Shown: positions 33,285 through 44,216 of the stretch, one piece after another | Layout: the number at the start of each line of letters is the position of its first letter | How positions within the stretch are numbered: position 1 is the first letter of the stretch | Origin: Allium sativum | Lineage: Eukaryota > Streptophyta > Magnoliopsida > Asparagales > Amaryllidaceae | NCBI GenBank assembly: GCA_030737875.1 | Contig: CM060912.1 | Coordinates: 209,759,231 to 209,823,230 of the forward strand | Reading direction: 5' to 3' | Length of the DNA stretch: 64,000 nt | Notes under the pieces: generated by a model | Database searches by the model: none | Seen by the model: only the letters and a program-made list of their open reading frames with translations | Told to the model about the DNA's origin: nothing | Position numbers and translations under genes: made by a program

Positions 33285-33514
33285 TTTGGTTTACAGAGCT
33301 AGAGAACAAGAAACATTAGAACCAAATGAAAGAATTCATTAGAGATAGGATTAGTAACATCCTATGAGAATAACTCGTTAGAGATAGGATCAGTAATATC
33401 CTAGAATGAGTTTGAAGAGTGTTATTTTTAAAATAAAATTAGATTTTGAAAATTTTATATCTTGTTATTCGTATTTGAATATTTATTTTATATTGAATTT
33501 GGACTATCGGGTAT

Positions 33515-33787
33515 ATGAAGATTTTTCATATATGCCTAGCTAGCGTATATTTGAAGTCTCAAATATACTGGGTAGATATAGAATCGCACTCTAGTCACCC
33601 AGAGATGATTTTGATGATCGCTATAGCATCATCAGCATGTATGTTCAAGTTTCGAAAGTGGGATATCTATATGTTTCCAATTGACTGGTGTGAGAACCAA
33701 AACTTAGATTGGGTTTATTGTTGTGATTTGGCATTAAAATACGATTTTCGAATATATATACAAAAGTTATATGTTTTGGAAATTTAA
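33515..33787 (+). CDS. Small reading frame in the B1 interior (hypothetical)
   Basis: 90 codons starting MKIFHICLASVYLK. A 47-residue stretch ending in DWCENQN has a counterpart in the B2 interiors (51284-51496 and 58617-58829, minus strand), with 27 of 47 identical residues by my count and many Ile/Leu/Met exchanges. In B2 the frame stops right after the CENQ motif, in B1 it runs on for 27 residues. Nucleotide identity is about three quarters and changes are not concentrated in third positions, so this may simply be conserved non-coding sequence. No signal peptide or known domain recognised. Confidence 0.25.
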   Translation: MKIFHICLASVYLKSQIYWVDIESHSSHPEMILMIAIASSACMFKFRKWDIYMFPIDWCENQNLDWVYCCDLALKYDFRIYIQKLYVLEI

Positions 33788-34300
33788 TCAACTAATTGAT
33801 TGCTGGTTGTGTTGTTTGATTATTAGTATGATTAATAAAAATATTGAAACAATAAAAGTGTTGGAATGATAATACCAATAAGAGAATTTAGCTAAATCGA
33901 ATCAAATATTGAACTGAATTGAAAATTTATTGGGATTGCATATATGCACATGTATATATAATAAACAGGTCATAACATGGAAGCTAAGAAAATGAATAAA
34001 ATTGTATGCCCGACAGATAGGTACATGTTTATTATTTTCTTGGGTTTTGATGATTTTATAAGCCGATTGGCTTTTTCTTTTTCTTTTTCTTTTGGACTGA
34101 CGAGGGCCCTATGAGGCAAGTTGCAGTTTTAAATATCAACCCGTACAAAGGAGGTTATAGTGAATTTTTTTGAAAATTTAGGGCGTTAGCCAAATTTTTG
34201 TGAAATTAGAAAATTCTTAGAAACTTGTTGAAGAATGAAAGTTGAGTTGGTTGGTTAAACAACTTTCAGCTCCGTTCCTTTTCGAGGACGAAAATATTTT

Positions 34301-34313
34301 AAGTGGGGGAGAT
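34301..34313 (+). other. Polypurine tract of element B1
   Basis: AAGTGGGGGAGAT directly before the LTR TGTAACAACCC, preceded by CGAGGACGAAAATATTTT. Classic plus-strand primer of plant chromovirus-type elements. Confidence 0.93.
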
Positions 34314-37300
34314 TGTAACAACCCGGATTTTCAGAACCAATTTAAAATATATTTTAGCTATTTTAATGGATTTTGAGAATTCAAAACGATTTATTTTAAA
34401 TAATAACGACTAAAAATTTATTTACATCGAAGTTAGAATGTATAAATTTATTTTAATTATAAATAGAGTTTGGAATGGCATGGTAGTTTGAAAATTTGAT
34501 TTCTAACTTCAAATGAATATATAGAATTCAATATAAATCGGATTTCAGTAAACCAAGAAATATTTGAATCTGTTTAATTATATCTTTCTAACGAATGTGA
34601 AAAATCTAGATTTCATAACGAGAACTGAAAGCTATGGCTTGTTTAAAATTTAAAATAGTTGCTATGGAATTTAATATAATATATAGCCCTTAAAAATAGC
34701 CACTTTGCAAATGACGTCCATTTTTGACGAAACCACTTTTGTTGGATCCGGAATGTCAAATTATTGCTAGGTCTCAAATTTCATGATTTTTGGATTTAAT
34801 ATGTGAGCGTGGTAAATTTAAATGTGTTTTGTCAATTCAATTTAAATTGAATCAACCAGAATATTGCCATTTTTCAAATAATCTTCAAATTCGACGAAAT
34901 TAGTTTTGTTATGACCGTCAAAACATAGCTAGATTTATTTTTTTGGTATTTTTAGAGTTAGTATGTGGCCCCGGTAAATTAAAATTTACGTTTAAATTCA
35001 ATATATATTGATTTATATTTTAATTTTAATGAAAACTGGTTAAAATAGTCGAATTGACTTACGAAACATATCCCATTGTGTCTGGAATAGGGGTATTTAG
35101 CTAGGGGGTCAGTCATTGGAATTCATTTGAAGTTCGTGGCGATTTTGACATTAAAGTTGATTAAAATAATAATATAATTTAAGTATATATATCTATTTCT
35201 GGTCAAACCCTAAGATCATGACCACCGTGGTCAAAATTATTTCTGGTTGCCAATTTATCCTCCTCAACCAATATCGTGACTTCAAAAATGCAAATCAATT
35301 GGAACTAAAATCCTAAAATCATAATACAAGTGTATTTGGCCTTCTAAGATTATTCTCTACAACCTAGTACATGTTTCAAAGGGTTTGGTTGCCTTTTTGT
35401 TCGATGTTCATGGAAGCAGGGCACGTTTCACGAGCTAGAGTTGATCCTAATTGCAGATTGAAGCACTGTTCTCTTAATCGATGTTTGTATTGAGGATTGT
35501 GGCGGAGGACCGAGCTTGTGTAACTTTTTTTGGGTTAAAATAAAAAAATATCAAAACCTGCTGTAGGATGGCGTGGTTCATCCTGGTGATGCGATTCAAC
35601 ATGGAGGTTCGAGTTGGACAATGGAGGTATGGCGATGAAGCTCGGGCAAAGTGATGATGAATGGTGAAATTGTTTCGGAGTTTCGTTGGGTGTAGAGTGA
35701 GAAAAGGGTGAAGGATAGTTCGGTAATGGTTAAATAAGGGGCGGAAGCAGGTGTTTTCATTGCTGGAAGATGATGAGAGAATATATGACATGGATTAGAG
35801 TGATAATGGTGTGTTTAAGGTTAATTAATATGTAATTATTTTAGTTAATTACTTTTAAATGAATTCAAGCTTATAAAATTCATTTCTCCTTCATACTATA
35901 TCAGAATCACACAAACCCAGGTGCATTGGAACCATAACGATGAGCTCTATAACATGGAACTGACCAAGACAAAAATGGAGCAGATTAGCATTTAAGGCAA
36001 ATTCAAACTCAAACAGTACTGAAATCGACAATAAAGACTGGCGGAGTGGAAACCAACTGTGAGAACTCTCTCTATCACTCAAATTATTTTACCGTTATTA
36101 TATAATAGATTGCAGACGGGGCTTAGTAGCTCCTGACTACTTTTTTGTACAAACCACGGTTGATTGTTTGTTTGGATTGTGATTGGGATTGTTATGGATT
36201 GATAGTGTTGTATATAAAATTATTTATATAAACTATATATAAAAATTATCATGAAATGAAAATAAAATAAATATTCATTTACAAATCGGACTTTTTTTAT
36301 GTACACTTATTTATCTGATATTGATTGGGACGATAAATTTTACACATCGCCCAGTTGCACAAATAATAATCAGTATTTGTTGTTTGAAAACCCCAAATGG
36401 GTATTGGGATGATATTGACATACACCGATCCCAATAATTAGTGGTATGTGAATCGATGGGTTGACAGACTGTATAAGCGTTATTTATTTCTTTTAATGCT
36501 TATACAGTTGTAAAATGCACTCTAGATATTGTATGAATTTTTAATGGTTGTCTATCAATATTGTTGTATACATGGGATGTAAGAAATCCATATAACTAAA
36601 ATTATATGGTAATTGATTGATTCTGATTCCAATTCAGAATTAACGAATATTTTAAAGTAATATTCAGTAAATATTGAAATGTGAAGCCGCGTTAAGTAGT
36701 TAAACGCCATTTTAACATGAACGGGATTTTATGTCGATTTTATTCATTTAATAATGAATATCGAAAAGTGATTTCAAAATCTAATGTTTTGAAAAATATT
36801 ATCATTTTAATATTATAGTGATATGGAGTATTCAATTTTGATTTGAAAATTGAAATGAAATGGAAATCGTTTTAAAATGAATTTAAAAGGAGTATTCAAT
36901 TTTGATTTGAAAATTGAAATGAAGTGGAAATCGTTTTATAATGAATTTAAAACGAAATTATAAAGGAATATTCAATTTTGATTTGAAAACTTAAATGAAG
37001 TGGAAATCGTTTTAAAATGAATTTAAAACGAATTTATAAAGGAATATTCTATTTTGTTTTGAAAATTTAAGTGAAAATCGTTTTAAAATGAATTTAAAAC
37101 GAATTTATATAGGAATATTCAATTTTGATTTGAAAATTTAAATGAAGTTATCGTTTTGAAAAGAATTTTTAAACGAATTTATGAAATACGTTTTGAATAG
37201 AAGTCAACGAAATATAATATATATATATATACATTATATATTTAATGAACTGAATAGAATGCGCCGCACAGCGACCGTTCGCGAGTTTCGACCATCAACT

Positions 37301-37762
37301 TCAAATGTTTGTATCAAAAAGAGCTTTCCAGTGAATATAAGAGATTTGAAATCTAACGGTTGGATTTTAAAATATGTCCAAATCAGTTTTGGAAAAGGTC
37401 GCTATGGATGCTGTTCGGTGGCCGTTATCGGAAACCGACTGTACGAGCGATATAAAATTATTAAAAATATGGAAAAATTGTGTGAAATCATAATTAATGA
37501 TTTGGAAAGATTTTGGATGAAAAATTCTAGTTTTGAAAAGATAAAAATATATTTTTATCGAAAGAACTAGTTATTAACTAGAATAATAACCACATGGGTT
37601 TTAAATAAAATAAATTGGATTTAAAATGGTTTTAAAATAACTAGAGTTTTCCAATGAATAAATTGAAATGGATTTGGAATGGAAATAATCTTTGGAATAT
37701 TTCGATATTGCATTCCGTGATTATACGGATATTATTGAGGAATTTGGAAGATATATACATAC

Positions 37763-37810
<48 letters not shown>

Positions 37811-40800
37811 TTTTTCCTAATACGATATTTGTTGGTTTCAGAATTTGATATTGAATATAAGCCAATATAATTTCTATTCAGAGTCTTGTATTTGATATCA
37901 AATTGGATTTTGGGTTTGTCGTGAATGGTGTCTTTATTAACACTGTTCTTAAACCCTATGTGAAAAGAATAAATCTTTTAATTAAGATTATTAGAGTTTC
38001 CAGTTATATTTAGTAACTGGAATAAAATGGAATATGAATTGGGTTTATTATGAACAGTGTTTTAAATAACATTAATTCTTTAACCTAATTAACAGTGAAA
38101 TGTGATTTCGAATATATAAATCTTTTTATTAAGATTTAATGGAAATTCTGCAAAGTAAAGTTTTCCAATTTAATATATTAAACTGGAATGGAATGGAATT
38201 CGATTTGGTAATAATCGAAGTGAGCTTTTGTGGAGGAAGACTATTAATATATATGGAATTTAAAAGGCTTCATCGTTATTCCATTTATATTATTAGTTGG
38301 ACACAGAAATTTATATCGATTATATATATTGATACATTTTCCGTGAAGATTCCATAATCAATGGAATTTGATTTTGAGTTTGTAGTGAATTGTGTTTTAA
38401 ATGACATTGGTTCTTTAACCCAGTTAAAGACAGGATTACATGCTAACATTGTATTTCGAACTGTATTTGTGGATCTCTGCTAAATATATATCTGTTTGGT
38501 AGCGGAGAATTTATTCTCTTGCTTAACACCCTTCTTTGAGATGTACGAGCTTAGAGATTATATATTGGCAAAAATCAGTGGTGCGGTGTAGATTATCGAT
38601 GTGACATGTTTGTGTTTCCAAAGTTAAATAATCATTAAATAATGATTTTTTGGAAGATTAAAACTAAGTGGAGTTTTAATGAATCTTTAATTAGATTGAA
38701 ATGTGAATGTGATAATTTAAATTATCAAATTTGGGAAAATCATCGAGAATAGAGTATCACCAGTTTTGCTCCAAGTGATAGTTAAATCTTTAATTAGATT
38801 TGAACGTAAATTGTAATTAATTTTTACCGATAACACTGTGGTGTTAGATATGGAGTATTAACTGTTTTGCTCCATGGGATGAATAGGTTGTTATTAGGAA
38901 AATAAACAAATGATTACTTCGGTAAGGCTCGCTAATCCTGAGTTTGAAAAACCTTAATTTGGTTTAGAATTGAAAAGATAATGAAATCTTTTGTAATGAT
39001 ATCCAAAGGAAGATTAAAGAATAAATTTAAAAGAATTTATCTTTGATAAAATTAATGGGAACCTTTCCCTAAAGATGTGAATATTTGAATAAAAGAATAT
39101 TCTGGATTGGAATGAGGCGTATGATGTGTTGTTATAGCACTTGATTATAAAATACACGAGTTATACGGAAAGACCGGGTTTAACCCATTCTGAATAATTG
39201 ATACGACGACTAATAGTCGAAGAGATTAAAGAGGGTGCAAGACTGATGATTTTCACATTGAATCGTCGCGTTGCTACTGATGCCCATGATTGGAGTAACT
39301 ACCTTGAAGGGGCTACTGTGGTAGCCGTTCGGACATACTTTATGATTGTTCGGGTATGCGAGGGCTTCTCTCCTGTATTGGACATACGGGACGAGGAATA
39401 AGGTGCCTCCGGTTTTGTTTAGGCCTAGAACGGACTTGTAAATGGATGGTATGGCTGACGTTGTATTCCTTTATACTGTATTCGTTGATCTCTGCTAAAT
39501 GTTTATCAGTTTGGTGGCAGAGAATTTATTCTCTTACTTAACACCCTTCTTTGAGACATACGGGCTTAGAGGTTATATATCGGCATAAATTAATGGTACA
39601 ATATCGATTGACAATGTGACATGCCGAGTTGCAGTGATCTAAGCTTTTGTTGAAAAGCAAAGCTTGGTGGATGATGATCAAAGCATAGCTTTAATTAGCA
39701 TAGCTTTGTGTAGCGTTAATTTGCGAGCCTCACACATCGGTATGATGGTGAACTGATGGTTAGATCATTGTACTTTCGATATAAGGATGGATTCGGTCGA
39801 CCGAGATGTGCTGAGCATGGTCGCTCGACGCTCAGAGGGATAGGGCACACCACCAATTCCCAGAAGGATAGAGTAAACGGCGTTTTCTCATGCACGAGAT
39901 GTAAGTCGCGGAGATACTCGATATTCTGGATATAGTGCGGATGTGCATTACGGTGTTTTCTCATGCACGGGACGTAAGCCGTTGAGTATTACACTACGCG
40001 ATCGATCTTTCAGATTAGTAGCCATCATGATGGAAATCCAACTTCTAATACGACATTTTACAGTTTTAGTTGTATACTATTGGAGGCATAGTGGTATAGG
40101 ACATTCATGTCGTCTATGATTGATACATTTATAATTGAAGTTGATTTCTTCACTTATAGTAATAATAAAAGATGAAATTTTGCATATCAAGCATATTTGG
40201 CTATTATACGGGAAATCTCTATCCTCAACTGCGTTCATTGTGTGATGGGACTTGAGTCTTATAATAGCTTCATTTTTCTCTTTAGCATTGCACTGTTATT
40301 TTTATGCACTAGTATTCTTAGGAGTAAACCCGTTTCATGTTATACGGCATGGTCCCTTGATTTACCAAACTTTAAAATCAATTTAATAATTGTTTTAGTT
40401 TTCACACCAATTCCATGACTGACTCGGAGTTTATTATTTTAACCTAAACTCTGGGTGCCCATATTTTCCACATGGGCAGCTCGTTGTTTTGGTTTTCGCA
40501 GATATTTCTTTTCTCGGGATCCTGGATTACATCTGGAGCTATATTCGGAAATCTTTGTATTCACATATTTCTTTCAGTTGTTTCAGTTGTTATTTTCCGC
40601 TATGCATTGTATTTATACATTTTATTTCCGCTGCTATGTATTTTAAATCTTTGATATTTTTCTGTGTAATATTTATTCATACTCTGATATATTCTTGTAC
40701 TCTGATGTAAATTGTTGTAATAGCAATGAAATGTTCTATTGTTCGTGTTCTGATTTGTCATGTTCTCAATTCAATTCGGGCTTTCCCGTAAGGGCGAGTT

Positions 40801-40812
40801 TGGGTTGTCTCA
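34314..40812 (+). repeat. B1 3' LTR, 6499 bp, uninterrupted
   Basis: TGTAACAACCCGG start to GGGTTGTCTCA end, followed by the duplication AGGTT. It gives the empty-site reference for the D insertion. Contents parallel the 5' LTR: GC-richer module 35390-35790, ~78-bp array 36825-37190, TA tracts 37214-37243 and 37746-37808, three hairpin modules (about 37912, 38039, 38372), R/U5 block 40390-40510 (more mutated than in the 5' LTR). No genes. Confidence 0.92.
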
Positions 40813-40817
40813 AGGTT
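40813..40817. repeat. Right target-site duplication of element B1 (AGGTT)
   Basis: Identical to 19916-19920. Confidence 0.9.
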
Positions 40818-42000
40818 AAAAAGAGAAAAATTGATTAGGAATATATGTATATAGTTGAGAGAATTGACTTTATGGGAGTGTCTAGGAAAGCATAGAAAAA
40901 TTGGAAACCCGCTTTTGGTCTAACTCCATTGTTAACTTTTAAGAACTTGAAATTGTAAATGTTTTGGGAAATTGATTTATGGTGTTTTCAAGTTTTAATC
41001 TTAAAAGTTATAAATATGTAAAGTATACATATTGAATTTTAAAGTAAAATGGTGTATATTTTGTAAATAGTGATTTCTTGCAAAAAAAATTCCTAAAATA
41101 ATATTCTCTCAGTAAAAGGTGCACATTATAGAGCATGTATAGCTCGCTAGTTATCTTTTTATATTGCATTAAAGGATCTAAAAGCAAAACTTAGAAAGTA
41201 TTGTATTTTGTTAAAATTCTCAGTAAAGAAAGTTTTGAAATCTCTATTCTTTTGACTATCATTTTTGTTTAATTGTTTTAAAAGAGAAAATTTTGTTGGT
41301 TTGACAAAATATGTTGTAGAAATTATAAATAGAGTAGATATTTGCACTTTGTAAGAAGTAATTGAACCGACCTTATAGATAAGAACAATTTATAAACCCG
41401 ATTGAGAAATAGTTGTCCTTATCTACTCCTGTTTTTGTGATTTGAAAAAAAATGATTTACATTTTTTATATAAATTGACATGTATTGTGGTTTGGCAAAA
41501 GTAAGTTTTAATGAGGAAAATAAAGTTTTGATACTTTTTAACTTTTGAAAAAAAAAGTGAAATGAAAAGGCCAAACTATGTTTTAAAAGTATGGAGTAGG
41601 TAAGAATTAGTGCCTAGGGAAGACGGGAAAAGTTTTGAGGCTATGAAGTAAGTACCGAGAATTATCTTGGAATAATGGTAAGTTCCCGTAGAATGCATAA
41701 GCATTGAGAAGCCTCAGATGTTGCTTGAAATGATTATTGGTACACAGCTAGGACTAATGGTGACTACTAGATATAAAAGGGAAAGTAAGCATTTACATCC
41801 TTTTGTTTGAATTTTTCTGAGGGGAACATAGTCCTGAGATTCTTGGCCCTTAGTAGTGGCTGCGTATAGCGTCTGTTTTCCTGTTTTGGTTGAAAGACTA
41901 GAAGTCTTATTCGAAACTAAACTTAGATCAAATGATTAAATAAGCTAAGAAAAGAGAAATGGTACAACTAAAAAGGAAACAACAAATTCAGTAAAGCAAC
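40818..42000 (+). mobile_element. Element C interior, continued
   Basis: Follows the B1 insertion and should be continuous with 19611-19920. About 1.2 kb, AT-rich, no protein motif; TGAGGCT (about 41635) and AGCCTCA (about 41712) form a widely spaced inverted repeat. With the first part, at least 1.5 kb of element C interior is non-coding. No PPT or 3' LTR of C is seen before the next insertion. Confidence 0.55.
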
Positions 42001-43700
42001 TGTAAGAACCCGCAACTTCCCCGGTAAGGAAAACACGAATTGCTTTGAGAACAACACACAAAAGAACGCAAACAGAACAACATTTCATTGTTAATTACAA
42101 CAATTCCATCCGAATACAAGAATATACAGAATATAAATCAATATTACACATTCACTAAATATCAGAGATTACAATACATTTCATAGCAGCGGAAAAATAA
42201 TACAATACACAACTGAAAGGGATATACGGATACAGAGCTTTCCGGATATCATTCCAGCTGTAAACCAGGTTCCTGTAAATATAAATCTGCAAAACCAAAA
42301 CTGGTAGCTGCCCGTGTCAAAATAAGGGCACCCAGAGTTTAGGTTAAAACAATAAACTCCAGATCAGTCATGTGACTGGTGTGAGAACTAAAACAGTTAT
42401 TAATCTTTATTTTAAAATTCGGTAAATCAAGGGACCATGCCGTATAACACGGAACGGGTTTCCTCCCAAGAACACCAGTGCATAAAACAACAGCGCAATG
42501 CTAAATAAAGAAAGATGAAGCTATTATAAGACCCAGGTCCCATCACACAATGCAACACAAGCCGGAGGATAGGGTTTTACCTTATAATAGCCAAATAATG
42601 CTTGATATGTTTAAAAACACATTATTTTGATATTACTATAAGTGTACAGTGTCAAATCAATTTCAATCATAAGTATCAATCATAGACGGCATAAGTGCCC
42701 CATCCCACTATGTCGCCATATATAGGTTCCACAATCAAAACCGCAAAGTCACGTATTGGAAGTTGAATTTCCATCTGTGAACCGAGGCAAAAGATAGTCC
42801 TCTACCGATTCGAGACAATATAGCCCATGTCTCATGAATATCCACAACTGCCCCATGGATCACCAGGGCCGGTCCACCGATGTGGATTATTATGCCTGAA
42901 CACTACGTTTCCCCGCCCTTTGGGGCGTAAATGAGCCAAATGACTCCATCGGCTCCACACAACCACCGATATATCCGAGGCGCCTCGCAACAGCAACAAC
43001 CACATAAGTCAAACTCGTCAGGGCGTGTAAAACCACTGACGCCACTTCTAGCTAGAAAGAAATGCATGTCCTCCCTGAGGTCCTCTCCCGTTTCTGGTTC
43101 ACAACCGGGGTGTGAGACTCGCGAATCAACGCTACACAAATCTATGCCACATAGGCCATGCTTTGATCATCAACCACAAGACTTTGATTTTCAATAGAAG
43201 CCTTGATCATTTGCCACTTAGGCATGCCACACAGGCAATTCACTCCATGCGTTTGATATCCATCAATATATAACCCCTGAGCTCGTACGTCTAAGAGAAG
43301 GGCACTAAGCAAGAGAATAAATTCTCCGCCGCCAAACAGATATATATATTTAATAGAAATCAATCACACAGAATAAAATCCAATGTCAGACACACGGTCC
43401 ATTTACAAGTTCGTTCTGGGTCTGAATGAAACCGGAGGCACCTTGTACCCCGCATATCCATCGATCTCCAAGTACGTCTGGACGACCACTAACCGATTCC
43501 CTCCTCTTGGGTGTACGGCCCAATCAAGATCATCAGTAATCACCCAGACGACGTGTAGACCTCCGGTCTTCGACCACCGTCTTCATCCTCGACACCACGT
43601 CGAATCAGTTATTCAGAATGGGATAAACCCGGTTTTTCTGAATAACTCGCGTATATAATAAACAAGTGTTACACAAATACAACATACGCCTCATTCCAAT

Positions 43701-43830
43701 TCATCAGTCACTAACCGTAAATTAGTAAGAGAACAACTCCCCAAATATTAACCCCGAAGGCAGAAACCAACATCAGATCAATACCCAGGAAACCATCCAT
43801 CTTAACTAATTTTCAATTAGTTTCTAAATT
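43701..43830 (-). repeat. ~130-bp module present in this LTR but absent from B2
   Basis: In LTR sense it carries TTTCCTGGGTATTGATCTGA, GCCTTCGGGGTTAATA and ACTAATTTACGGTTA. Two copies sit in copy A (11860-12000 and 12400-12520) and a diverged one in the chromovirus interior (4490-4570). B2 LTRs jump directly from GCCTCATTCCAATTC to CAGAATATTC here. Confidence 0.65.
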
Positions 43831-44211
43831 TCACATTCTTAGGGAAAGGTTCCCATTCATTTTATCAAAGATAAATTCTTTAAATTTAATCTTTAATCTT
43901 CTTTTGAATATCAATTCAAACCAAATTATGGTTTATCCAAACTAGTCGGGATTAACGAACCTTACCGAAGTAATCATTTGTTTTAATTTCCCAATCCCAA
44001 CCTATTCAACCGATGAAGTAAAACTGGTCATACTTAATATCTAACACCACGGTGTTATCGGTAAATTCAATTACCATTTCACGTTCAAATCTAATTAAAG
44101 ATTTAACTATCGCCTGGAGCAAAACCGATGATACTCCATTCTCGATCATTTCAATCTAATTAAAGATTCATTAAAACTCCACTTGGTTTTAATCTTCCCA
44201 AAAATCAATAT

Positions 44212-44216
44212 TAATG
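44212..44216. repeat. Putative left target-site duplication of the B2 array (TAATG)
   Basis: Five bases before the TG at 44217. The related copy A sequence near 12620-12640 (TCATTAATATTGAT, reversed) shows that the target continued ATTATTTAAC. The right-hand duplicate would be outside the window, so this cannot be confirmed. Confidence 0.45.

Larger units (their letters stand above)
33270..34313 (+). other. B1 interior, non-coding
   Basis: 1044 bp between PBS and PPT. It aligns with the B2 interiors (50684-51719 and 58035-59051, reversed). Shared features: a repeated block with GATAGGATYAGTAATATCC, the small frame described below, a CTTTTTCTTTTTC run near 34073-34093, and the pre-PPT sequence. 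No Gag or Pol motif. Confidence 0.85.
19921..40812 (+). mobile_element. Element B1: giant-LTR, non-coding retrotransposon (LARD-like)
   Basis: A complete element in plus orientation: 5' LTR 19921-33269 (interrupted by solo LTR D), PBS 33273-33284, interior 33270-34313, PPT 34301-34313, 3' LTR 34314-40812, flanked by perfect 5-bp duplications AGGTT. Without the insertion it is about 13.9 kb, of which over 90% is LTR. No gag or pol is present. The iMet PBS and the pre-LTR signature GAGGACGAAAATATTTTAAG resemble chromoviruses, which probably supplied the enzymes. The two LTRs differ clearly in many positions and small indels, so the insertion is old compared with the chromovirus. Confidence 0.9.
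42001..44216 (-). repeat. Partial family B LTR, minus orientation
   Basis: Starts (left) TGTAAGAACCCGC, the reversed LTR 3' end, and aligns with 44217-46310 until it breaks off at CAATATTAATG. The left flank has no PBS, so it is a 3' or solo LTR. The remainder may lie beyond the right end of the window, on the far side of the B2 array inserted at 44217. Carries an extra ~130-bp module at 43701-43830 compared with B2. Confidence 0.85.

Noticed and set aside
35474..35791. 105-codon minus-strand frame in the B1 GC-richer module
   Set aside because: The counterpart at 20964-21215 is shorter and shifted; not conserved as protein.
42001..44216. Fourth unit of the B2 tandem array
   Set aside because: It ends within the LTR and is followed directly by a new LTR end, with no PBS, PPT or interior between; nested insertion explains it better.
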